Source: Rhodospirillales bacterium
Lineage (GTDB): Bacteria > Pseudomonadota > Alphaproteobacteria > Acetobacterales > Acetobacteraceae
Direction: 5' to 3'
DNA length: 8,643 nucleotides
Assembly (NCBI GenBank): GCA_018971455.1
Contig: JAGXAV010000059.1
Location: 1-8,643, forward strand
Both the position numbers and the translations under genes were made by a program. Of this stretch, positions 1-5,937 are shown piece by piece (the first letter of the stretch is position 1; each line of letters opens with the position of its first letter). The notes under the pieces are model-generated. The model saw nothing but the letters and a program-made list of their open reading frames with translations. It did no database searches and was not told the origin of the DNA.

Positions 1-402
1 CGGATGGCGCACGTGTGCGTTCATGCCGCCCGTGGCCAGGTGCTCGGGCGGCAGGGCGGCCTCGGCGGCGTGCCGATGCAGCTGGGCGAGGCCGGCGAAG
101 CGGGCCAGGTCGTAGCCACGCCCGGCCCGCGCGAGGATGACGAGCCCGGCGACGGCAAGCAGCGCCAGTGCGAGACGCATCGCCGCCGGCAGGGCGAAGC
201 CGGGCAGCGGCCGCAACAGCAGCCAGCCGATCGCCAGAACCAGGGCGAGATGAGCGAGCGCGATCAGGTTGAAGGCCAGCCGGTCGGCCGCACCGGCCCG
301 TGCGGCGAGCCAGGCACGGCCGCGCGCCGCCGCCAGCAGGCTGTGCCCGGCGCCGAAGCCGAGCCAGAGCAGGGCATAGAGGAAGGCCGGGACGATCCAC
401 AC
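1..402 (-). CDS. NnrU / isoprenylcysteine methyltransferase-like membrane protein, partial (C-terminus outside window)
   Basis: This open frame leaves the window at its left edge, so the C-terminus is missing. Read from GTG at 402 it begins MWIVPAFLYALLW and has a first membrane segment ending in GAGHSLLAA. A second segment (FNLIALAHLALVLAIGWLLL) and a third (MRLALALLAVAGLVIL) follow. The last visible residues, GGMNAHVRHP, match the G-x(n)-VRHPLY motif that starts the cofactor-binding part of integral-membrane methyltransferases (NnrU, MddA, ICMT and PEMT relatives). The HSLLA element near the N-terminus is also typical. The methyl acceptor cannot be told. The start is uncertain. The frame is open back to ATG 582, but those codons read as a LysR start. 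ATG 461, one base into an upstream TGA, would fit if one T were missing from the T run at 421-424. GTG 402 has no clear ribosome binding site. Family fairly sure, start unsure. Confidence 0.6.
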   Translation of the reverse strand, partial: MWIVPAFLYALLWLGFGAGHSLLAAARGRAWLAARAGAADRLAFNLIALAHLALVLAIGWLLLRPLPGFALPAAMRLALALLAVAGLVILARAGRGYDLARFAGLAQLHRHAAEAALPPEHLATGGMNAHVRHP

Positions 403-460
403 GCCGCACAGGATAGCGCGAAAATCCCGACCGCGCGGATGCGCGGGCCGCCTGCGGCCA

Positions 461-582
461 TCAGCCCGGCGGGGCGCGGAAATCGAGATCCCGCAGCAAG
501 GCCGCCGACTCGCGCGCTCGGCGCGGCTGAAGCGGCCGGCGTCGGCCACGGCCAGGAGGTATTCCCGCTGCGTGAGGTCCAT
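461..582 (-). pseudogene. LysR-type transcriptional regulator remnant (N-terminal head, possible C-terminal tail)
   Basis: Starting at ATG 582, the minus strand encodes MDLTQREYLLAVADAGRFSR followed by AERASR. This closely resembles the first helix and the start of the helix-turn-helix of LysR regulators (pattern MDLxQLRYxLAVADAGSFSRAAER). After about 26 codons the similarity stops: no recognition helix and no effector domain follow. In another frame the DNA reads RESAALLRDLDFRAPPG and ends at TGA 463-461, which could be the original C-terminus. An out-of-frame internal deletion of most of the gene would explain this. A LysR gene divergent from a catabolic operon, with 70 bp between the starts (583-652), is the standard arrangement, so this was probably the operon's regulator. 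The head is convincing; the tail is inference. Confidence 0.5.
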
Positions 583-584
583 CG

Positions 585-611
585 AGGATCTCAATAACTG
601 ATATCGATCCT
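585..611. promoter_or_regulatory. Candidate LysR operator: AGGATC-N15-GATCCT dyad
   Basis: A perfect 6-bp inverted repeat with a 15-bp AT-rich spacer (TCAATAACTGATATC) lies in the divergent intergenic space. It begins 3 bp upstream of the regulator remnant's ATG and ends 42 bp before the lactonase gene. LysR proteins normally bind interrupted dyads in this place. The operon promoter should also lie in 583-652, but I see no convincing -35/-10 pair. Assigned by position and symmetry only. Confidence 0.35.
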
Positions 612-652
612 ATGCGCTTGCTGAAAAGCGGCCGAATGCCCAGACTGGCCCG

Positions 653-1492
653 ATGCCGCTCGCCCTCGACCCCGAATCCTGCAATGCGCATTGCCATGTC
701 TTCGGCCCGCGCGTGCGTTTTCCCTATGCCGCGGACGCCCCCTTCATCCCGCCGGAGGATGCGCCGAAGGAGAAGCTCTACGCGCTGAACGACCGCCTCG
801 GGCTGGGGCGCTGCGTGGTTGTGCAATCCTCCTGTCACGGCCAGGACAATCGCGCGACCGAGGATGCGCTGCGCGGCCGCGCGGGGCGCTATCGCGGCAT
901 CGCGCTGTTGCGCACCGACGTGGCGGATGCCGAGCTGCGCCGGCTGGACGCGGCGGGCTTCCGCGGCGTGCGGTTCAACTACATGGGCCATCTCGGCCAT
1001 GCCGTGCCGGCGGCCGAGGTGCTGGCGCTCGCCGCCCGCTTCGCCGATCTCGGCTGGCACTTGCAGATCCACGGCGATCCGCGCCTGCTGGTCGAGCTCG
1101 GGCCGGACCTCGCGCATGCGCCCGTGCCGGTGGTGATCGACCATATCGGTCGCGTCGATGCGGCACTCGGCATGGGGGATGTGTATTTTCAGGCGCTGCT
1201 GCGGCTGATGGAGAATGCGCGGTTCTGGGTGAAGGTCAGCGGCGCCGACCGCATCTCCCGCCAGGGGCCACCCTATGCGGACGCGGTGCCCTTCGCGCAG
1301 ACCCTCGTGGCCCGCTACCCGGACCGGGTGGTGTGGGGCAATGACTGGCCGCATCCCAACCATGACGGCCCGCCGCCGGACGATGCGGCACTGGTGGAAC
1401 TGATCGGGCAGATCGCGCCCGACGCGGCGGCGCGCCGCCGCCTGCTGGTGGATAATCCGCACCGGCTCTATCGCTTCGCCGAGGCGGCATGA
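653..1492 (+). CDS. LigI-like metal-dependent amidohydrolase (2-pyrone-4,6-dicarboxylate lactonase family)
   Basis: This 279-residue TIM-barrel hydrolase belongs to the COG3618 group, which opens lactone rings in the cytoplasm. Known members include 2-pyrone-4,6-dicarboxylate lactonase, L-fuconolactonase and 4-sulfomuconolactonase. The visible landmarks are NAHCHVFGP with the H-x-H pair (H13, H15), a VVVQSSCHGQDN block at 55-66, GVRFN at 105-109, LQIH at 137-140, IDHIGR at 162-167 and GNDWPHPN with the catalytic Asp at 231. Length is normal for the family. The FGPxxRFPYAxDAPFxPP opening is closest to LigI-type enzymes, so a lactone of an aromatic-derived dicarboxylate is the first guess, but the substrate is open. 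It is the first gene of the operon and its stop overlaps the next start (ATGA at 1489-1492). ATG 653 is the only sensible start; no strong Shine-Dalgarno precedes it. Confidence 0.85.
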   Translation: MPLALDPESCNAHCHVFGPRVRFPYAADAPFIPPEDAPKEKLYALNDRLGLGRCVVVQSSCHGQDNRATEDALRGRAGRYRGIALLRTDVADAELRRLDAAGFRGVRFNYMGHLGHAVPAAEVLALAARFADLGWHLQIHGDPRLLVELGPDLAHAPVPVVIDHIGRVDAALGMGDVYFQALLRLMENARFWVKVSGADRISRQGPPYADAVPFAQTLVARYPDRVVWGNDWPHPNHDGPPPDDAALVELIGQIAPDAAARRRLLVDNPHRLYRFAEAA

Positions 1493-2289
1493 TGCGCCGC
1501 TTCGCCGGCAAGGTGGCGATCGTCACCGGGGCCGGCTGCGTCGGCCCGGGTTGGGGCCATGGCCGCGCCACCGCCATCCGCCTCGCCGAGGAGGGCGCGC
1601 AGGTACTGGCGGTAGATCGCGATCCCGCCCGGCTCGAGGAAACGCTGCGCGATGCCGGCGCCGCGCGCGAGGCCATCACGCCCTGGCTCTGCGACGTGAC
1701 GATCGGCGACAGCGTCGCGGCGATGGCGGCGGGCTGCGTCGAACGCTTCGGCACCATCGACGTGCTGATCAACAATGTCGGCGGTTCGGCCGCCGGCGGC
1801 CCGGTCGAGATGAGCGAGGATGTCTGGGACGCGCAGGTGGATTTCAACCTCCAGAGCGTGTTCCTGACCTGCAAGCACGTCCTGCCGACCATGCTGGCCC
1901 GGCGCTCCGGCGCCATCGTCAACGTCGCCTCCACCTCGGCGCTGCGCTGGACCGGCAGCGCCCAGGTTGCCTACGCGGCGACCAAGGCCGGCGTGATCCA
2001 GCTCTCGCGCGTCGTCGCCGTGCAGCATGCCGGCCACGGGGTGCGGGTGAACACCGTGGTGCCGGGACAGTTGCACACGCCGATGGTGGAGAGCCGCCTG
2101 GCCGGCCAGCGTGCCGGCGGCGATGTCGAGGCGCTGCTGGCGGCACGGCAGAAGCGCATCCCGCTCGGCTTCATGGGCGACGGGCGCGACACCGCGAGCG
2201 CCGCGCTGTTCCTGGCGAGCGACGAGGCGCGCTTCATCACCGGCACCGAGCTCGTCGTCGATGGCGGCATGACGGCGCGTTGCGACTGA
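1489..2289 (+). CDS. Short-chain dehydrogenase/reductase (SDR family oxidoreductase)
   Basis: This 266-residue classical SDR oxidises or reduces a hydroxyl/keto group with a nicotinamide cofactor. The Rossmann glycine motif is extended: T13-G14-A-G-C-V-G-P-G-W-G-H-G25, about four residues longer than the usual TGxxxGIG, as in one recurring SDR subgroup. Asp43 at the end of strand beta-2 (AVDRD) favours NAD over NADP. The structural NNVGG is at 95-99, the catalytic Tyr162 and Lys166 are in YAATK, and the catalytic Ser is among S148-S150. The C-terminal G-T-E-L-V-V-D-G-G-M signature is present. ATG 1489 overlaps the lactonase stop by 4 nt, so translation is probably coupled; ATG 1492 is an alternative. 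Pairing with a lactonase suggests consecutive steps on one substrate, which is inference. Confidence 0.88.
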   Translation: MMRRFAGKVAIVTGAGCVGPGWGHGRATAIRLAEEGAQVLAVDRDPARLEETLRDAGAAREAITPWLCDVTIGDSVAAMAAGCVERFGTIDVLINNVGGSAAGGPVEMSEDVWDAQVDFNLQSVFLTCKHVLPTMLARRSGAIVNVASTSALRWTGSAQVAYAATKAGVIQLSRVVAVQHAGHGVRVNTVVPGQLHTPMVESRLAGQRAGGDVEALLAARQKRIPLGFMGDGRDTASAALFLASDEARFITGTELVVDGGMTARCD

Positions 2290-2308
2290 GCGGGCGACTG
2301 GCTACACG

Positions 2309-2314
2309 TTGACA
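2309..2314 (+). promoter_or_regulatory. Candidate internal -35 box (TTGACA) ahead of the receptor gene
   Basis: The 82-bp gap between the dehydrogenase stop and the receptor start is the largest in the operon and contains an exact TTGACA. The matching -10 position (about 2331-2337) is poor, reading TGAAGC or similar. An independent promoter for the abundant binding protein would make biological sense, but only half of it is visible. Confidence 0.22.
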
Positions 2315-2326
2315 CCAAGTCACGAC

Positions 2327-2340
2327 CCGGCTGAAGCCGG
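2327..2340 (+). other. Small intercistronic stem-loop (CCGGCT-GA-AGCCGG)
   Basis: A near-perfect palindrome can fold as a 5-bp GC stem with a TGAA tetraloop in the messenger just before the receptor gene. No T run follows, so it is not a standard terminator. It could protect the downstream transcript and help over-produce the periplasmic receptor relative to its neighbours. That role is inferred. Confidence 0.3.
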
Positions 2341-2357
2341 CGAGCAGAACGAACGGG

Positions 2358-2364
2358 AAGGAAG
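2358..2364 (+). promoter_or_regulatory. Ribosome binding site that fixes the receptor start
   Basis: AAGGAAG lies 7 nt before ATG 2372. It supports that start over the upstream in-frame TTG at 2309, which would put 21 hydrophilic residues ahead of an otherwise typical signal peptide. Confidence 0.6.
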
Positions 2365-2371
2365 AACGATC

Positions 2372-3325
2372 ATGATGCGTCGGTCACTGTTGGTTGCCTG
2401 TGCCATGATGCTGTCCCAGGCGGCGCTGGCGCAGGAGGGCGTGACCCGCCTGGTGGTCTCCTTCCCCCCGGGCGGGCCGGTGGACACGGTGGCGCGCGCG
2501 CTCGCCGAACAGCTCAGCCACGAACTCGGCGGCACCGTGCTGGTGGTCAACAAGCCCGGCGCCAACGGCGCGATCGCGGCACAGGAAGTCGCGCAATCCA
2601 AGCCCGACGGCACCACGCTTTGGCTCAGCAGCGTCGGCGCGGTCGCCATCAACCCGTCGCTCTACCCGCACCTCGCCTACAACATGGCGCGCGACTTCAC
2701 GCCGGTCGGGCGCGTGGTCAACAATGTCGAGGTGCTGGTCACCAACGACGCCAACCCGGCCAAGGACGCCGCCGCCTTCGTCGCCGCCAGCAAGGTGGCC
2801 AAGGAGCCGACGCCGATGGGCTCCACCGGCGTCGGCAGCGTGCCGCATCTGGCCATCGAGCAGCTGGCCGAAGCGACCGGCGCGCGGCTGCTGCACGTGC
2901 CCTACAAGGGTGCGGCGCCGGCCAACACCGATCTGCTCGGCGGGCAGATCTCCGGCATGTTCGGCGACATCGCCGGGCTGGTCGGCCTGATCCACGGCGG
3001 CAAGCTGCGCGCGCTCGGCGTTGCCGCCCCCACCCGCTCGCCGGTGCTGCCGGGCGTCAAGACGCTCGCGGAGCAGGGCATTCAAGGGGTGGACACCAAC
3101 AACTGGTACGGCCTGTTCGCGCCCGCCAAGACGCCGGCGGCCAAGGTCGCCAGCCTGAACCTCGCGGTGACCAAGGCGCTGAACACGCCGGCGCTGCACG
3201 ACAAGCTGCAGGCCTTGGGGTCTGATCCGGCACCGTCCACGCCCGCCGAGCTGGCGGCCCTGCTCGCCGCCGACACGGCGAAATGGGGCCGGCTGATCAA
3301 GGCCAAGCATATCCGGATCCAGTGA
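2372..3325 (+). CDS. Tripartite tricarboxylate transporter substrate-binding protein (TctC/Bug family)
   Basis: This 317-residue periplasmic receptor hands a small carboxylate to the TctAB membrane pair. Residues 1-20 form a Sec signal peptide: an MMRR basic start, a hydrophobic core and an A-x-A type end (AALA before QEG). The mature protein opens with the Bug hallmark VVSFPPGGPVDTVARALAEQL. It continues with VVNKPGANGAIAAQEVAQ, then GSTGVGSVPHLAIEQL and HVPYKGAAPANTDLLGGQI, two loops that surround the ligand in Bug structures. Length is typical. Two ATG codons stand in tandem at 2372 and 2375. The gene overlaps the following GTG by 4 nt. Its tctB and tctA partners lie two and three genes downstream, which is unusual only in that an enzyme gene is inserted between. 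The ligand cannot be read from sequence; the enzymes around it suggest a lactone acid or di/tricarboxylate. Confidence 0.92.
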   Translation: MMRRSLLVACAMMLSQAALAQEGVTRLVVSFPPGGPVDTVARALAEQLSHELGGTVLVVNKPGANGAIAAQEVAQSKPDGTTLWLSSVGAVAINPSLYPHLAYNMARDFTPVGRVVNNVEVLVTNDANPAKDAAAFVAASKVAKEPTPMGSTGVGSVPHLAIEQLAEATGARLLHVPYKGAAPANTDLLGGQISGMFGDIAGLVGLIHGGKLRALGVAAPTRSPVLPGVKTLAEQGIQGVDTNNWYGLFAPAKTPAAKVASLNLAVTKALNTPALHDKLQALGSDPAPSTPAELAALLAADTAKWGRLIKAKHIRIQ

Positions 3326-3852
3326 CCGGCCCCGCCCGCGCGCGCGTCCCGCTGGTGGCGCCGGGCAGCGACCCGGCCCTTGCCGGGATCGAGGCCCGCA
3401 TCCTCGCCGAACGCGGCCGCATCTCGCCGCTGTATCAGGCGCTGCTGAACAGCGCCCCGATCGCGGCGGGGTGGGAGCGGATGCTCACCGCGGTACGCAA
3501 CGAGACCGCCGTGCCGGCGGCGCTGCGCGAACTTGCGATCCTGCGCGTCGCCGTGCTGAACGGCGCGGCCTTCGAGTTCGACGCCCATCTGCCCCATGCG
3601 AGCCGCGCCGGGCTGGATGACGCGAAGATCGCCGCCCTGCGCGACGCGGCGCCGGCGGACATCTTCACGCCCGCCGAGCGGCTCGTGCTCGCGCTGACCG
3701 ATGCGATGACGCGCGACATCGTCGTGCCGGAGGCGCTGATGCGCGACGTGCAGGCGCGGTTCGATGCGCGCGGCGTGGTCGAGCTGGTGGCGATAATCGC
3801 CGCCTACAACATGGTCTCGCGGCTGCTGGTGGCACTCGGCATCGAACATTGA
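3322..3852 (+). CDS. Carboxymuconolactone decarboxylase / AhpD-like protein lacking cysteines
   Basis: This 176-residue all-helical protein has the family core E70-L-A-I-L-R-V-A, then AAFEFDAHLPHASRAGL with E85, H89 and H92, which matches the YEWxxHxxxAxxAGL region of this fold. There is no cysteine anywhere. It therefore cannot use the CxxC peroxidase chemistry of AhpD, and a decarboxylase-like or isomerase-like role is more likely. I chose GTG 3322, which overlaps the receptor's stop (GTGA) by 4 nt. The frame is also open further upstream from 3283, inside the receptor gene, but that stretch does not look like this family. Position between receptor and permease genes suggests it acts on the imported compound or its lactone product, which is inference. 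Confidence 0.8.
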   Translation: MTGPARARVPLVAPGSDPALAGIEARILAERGRISPLYQALLNSAPIAAGWERMLTAVRNETAVPAALRELAILRVAVLNGAAFEFDAHLPHASRAGLDDAKIAALRDAAPADIFTPAERLVLALTDAMTRDIVVPEALMRDVQARFDARGVVELVAIIAAYNMVSRLLVALGIEH

Positions 3853-3879
3853 GGCGCCGGCACTGCCGGGTGGCCCGAC

Positions 3880-3884
3880 GGAGG
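3880..3884 (+). promoter_or_regulatory. Ribosome binding site of tctB (GGAGG)
   Basis: A full GGAGG stands 5 nt before ATG 3890. It is the strongest Shine-Dalgarno in the operon and restarts translation after the 37-bp gap that follows the previous stop. Confidence 0.6.
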
Positions 3885-3889
3885 CGACG

Positions 3890-4357
3890 ATGAGCAGGAT
3901 GGACAAGGACCATATCGGCGCCGCCCTGCTGATCGGGCTCGGGCTGGCGGTGTCCTATATCGGTTTCGGCTATCGCATCGGCACGCTGACGCGCATGGGG
4001 GCGGGATATTTCCCCGTCGTGCTCGGCATCCTGCTGATCGCGACCGGCGCCGGCATCGGCTTCGCCCCGCGCGCCGCCGCGCCGCGGCGGAGCCAGGCGG
4101 TGGCGGAGGTGCGGGACGGCCAGCCGGCCTGGCGCGGCTGGCTGTGCATCCTCGCCGGCATTGGCGCCTTCGTCGTGCTCGGGACCTATGGCGGCCTGGT
4201 GCCGGCCACGCTGGCCTCGGTGTTCATCACCGCCATGGGCGACCGCAACAACTCCGTGGGATCGGCGGCACTGCTCGCCGGCGCGATGACGGTGCTGGCC
4301 ACGGTGCTCTTCGGCTGGGCGCTGCAATTGCAGCTGCCGCTGTTCGCCTGGGGCTAG
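3890..4357 (+). CDS. Tripartite tricarboxylate transporter small membrane subunit (TctB family)
   Basis: This 155-residue inner-membrane protein is the small, poorly conserved partner of TctA. Hydrophobic segments are at about 9-26, 40-58, 83-117 (a re-entrant pair broken by GTYGGLVP) and 124-147. Between the second and third lies a charged cytoplasmic-type loop (RAAAPRRSQAVAEVRDG). The MGAGYFP motif at 36-42 corresponds to the GxGFFP signature of TctB at the start of the second helix. It ends 3 bp before tctA, the usual tight tctB-tctA arrangement. Its exact role is unsettled in the family; it is required for uptake and probably stabilises TctA. Identification rests on size, topology, that motif and context. 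Confidence 0.85.
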   Translation: MSRMDKDHIGAALLIGLGLAVSYIGFGYRIGTLTRMGAGYFPVVLGILLIATGAGIGFAPRAAAPRRSQAVAEVRDGQPAWRGWLCILAGIGAFVVLGTYGGLVPATLASVFITAMGDRNNSVGSAALLAGAMTVLATVLFGWALQLQLPLFAWG

Positions 4358-4360
4358 GCC

Positions 4361-5893
4361 ATGCACCAGACATTGAGCGATCTCTGGTTCGGCTTCGGCG
4401 TCGCCTTGCAGCCGACGCATCTGATGTGGTCGGTTTTCGGCGTGCTGGTCGGCAACCTCATCGGCGTGCTGCCGGGCATGGGGGCGCTGACGACGATCTC
4501 CATCCTGCTGCCGCTCACCTACGTCATCGCCCCGGTGCCGGCGATCCTGATGCTGGCCGGCATCTTCTACGGCTCGCAATATGGCGGGGCGATCGGCGCC
4601 ATCCTGCTCAACCTGCCGAGCCATCCGCCCCACGCCGTCACCTGCCTGGACGGCTACCCGATGACGCGGCAGGGCAAGGGCGGCACGGCGCTCGGCATCA
4701 CCATGATGTCGTCGTTCTTCGCCGCCTCCTTCGGCATTGTCGTGATGATCTTCCTCTCGCCCCTGCTGGTGCGGGTGGCGTTCAAGTTCGGGCCCACCGA
4801 AATCTCCGCCATCATGCTGCTCGGCCTGCTGGCCGGCGGCACGATGGCGCGCGGCTCGCCGCTCAAGGGGGTGGCGATGACCGCCTTCGGCCTGCTCTGC
4901 GGCGTGGTCGGCACCGACGTCAACAGCGGCACGTCGCGCTTCTCCTTCGGGCTGGCCGGGCTGTCCGACGGCGTGGAACTCGGCGCGCTGTGCATGGGGC
5001 TGTTCGGTGTGGCCGATTTCCTGGTCAGCGTCGGCAAGGAGAGTGCCCAGGTCGGCCATGCCCGCGTGCGCATGCGCGACATGCGGCCGAGCCGGGCGGA
5101 GATCCGCCAGGCCATGCCGGCCATGCTGCGCGGCACGCTGGTGGGCACGCTGTTCGGCGCCATGCCCGGCACCGGGCCGACCATCACCACCTTCATCGCC
5201 TATGCGCTGGAACGCCGCATCGCGCGCAAGCCGGAGCGCTTCGGCCACGGCGCGATCGAAGGGGTGGCGAGCCCCGAGGCGGCCTCGCATTCGAAGACCC
5301 AGATCGACTTCATCCCCACCATGTCGCTCGGCATTCCGGGCGACGCGGTGATGGCGCTGATCCTCGGGGCGCTGATCCTCAAGGGCATCCAGCCCGGCCC
5401 GCAGCTGATCACCGAACACCCCGATATCTTCTGGGGCCTGATCGCGAGCTTCTGGATCGGCAACGTGCTGCTCGTCCTGCTCAACGTGCCGATGATCGGG
5501 GTCTGGGTCAAGCTGCTGCAGGTGCCCTACAAGTACCTGTTCCCTTCGGCCATCTTCTTCATCTGCGTCGGCGTCTTCAGCTCGCACAACGCCTTGTTCG
5601 ACGTCGGCATGGTCGGGGTCGCGGGCGTCATCGGGGCGGTCTTCATCGCGCTGGACTTCCCGGTCTCGCCGGTCGTCCTGGGCTATGTGCTCGGGCCCAT
5701 GCTGGAAGAGAACTTCCGCCGCGCCCTGCTGATCTCGCGCGGCGACCTGTCGGTCTTCATCCAGCGCCCGATCAGCGCCACCTTCGTCACCATCAGCGCC
5801 CTGGTCCTGCTGTTCCAGATCGTCGCCTACCTGCGCCGGCTGCGTCGCCCCGCCGCAGCATTGTCCTCGGGCGAGTTCGTTACCGAGGAATGA
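4361..5893 (+). CDS. Tripartite tricarboxylate transporter permease (TctA family)
   Basis: This 510-residue polytopic permease moves the carboxylate across the inner membrane, driven by an ion gradient. It shows the inverted two-part structure of TctA: G35-V-L-P-G-M-G-A in the first half is echoed by G266-A-M-P-G-T-G-P in the second. Another family block is YGGAIGAILLNLP followed by TCLDGYPM (94-101), then RQGKGGTALGI. The second half holds SPEAASHSKTQIDFIPTMSLGIPG. Length is typical. One detail is unusual: the loop after N84-L-P reads S-H-P-P-H-A where most family members I recall have a glycine and small residues (NIPGxxxS), so substrate preference may differ. About 12 hydrophobic stretches are visible, and the C-terminus is a short polar tail. 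Only a weak Shine-Dalgarno precedes ATG 4361, so coupling to tctB is likely. Confidence 0.93.
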   Translation: MHQTLSDLWFGFGVALQPTHLMWSVFGVLVGNLIGVLPGMGALTTISILLPLTYVIAPVPAILMLAGIFYGSQYGGAIGAILLNLPSHPPHAVTCLDGYPMTRQGKGGTALGITMMSSFFAASFGIVVMIFLSPLLVRVAFKFGPTEISAIMLLGLLAGGTMARGSPLKGVAMTAFGLLCGVVGTDVNSGTSRFSFGLAGLSDGVELGALCMGLFGVADFLVSVGKESAQVGHARVRMRDMRPSRAEIRQAMPAMLRGTLVGTLFGAMPGTGPTITTFIAYALERRIARKPERFGHGAIEGVASPEAASHSKTQIDFIPTMSLGIPGDAVMALILGALILKGIQPGPQLITEHPDIFWGLIASFWIGNVLLVLLNVPMIGVWVKLLQVPYKYLFPSAIFFICVGVFSSHNALFDVGMVGVAGVIGAVFIALDFPVSPVVLGYVLGPMLEENFRRALLISRGDLSVFIQRPISATFVTISALVLLFQIVAYLRRLRRPAAALSSGEFVTEE

Positions 5894-5895
5894 CG

Positions 5896-5937
5896 CCGGG
5901 CGCCATCGAGACTGGGCTGCATCGGCCCAGCACCCGG
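5896..5937 (+). terminator. Possible operon-end stem-loop
   Basis: Three bases after the tctA stop, CTGGGC (5912-5917) pairs perfectly with GCCCAG (5925-5930) around a 7-nt loop. An outer CCGGG (5896-5900) can pair with CCCGG (5933-5937). No T tract follows, so this is either a weak intrinsic terminator or a 3' stabilising hairpin. It is placed correctly for the end of the transcript. Confidence 0.35.

Noticed and set aside
4..597. A 197-codon plus-strand frame at the left end
   Set aside because: Low-complexity Gly/Arg/Gln-rich composition; the minus strand here shows membrane helices and the VRHP motif.
461..1462. A 333-codon minus-strand frame opposite the lactonase
   Set aside because: Most of it is antisense shadow. 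Only its last ~17 codons are mentioned, as a possible LysR tail, because they fall outside the lactonase gene.
5896..5937. A confident rho-independent terminator after tctA
   Set aside because: Stem present but no T tract, so kept only as a low-confidence call.
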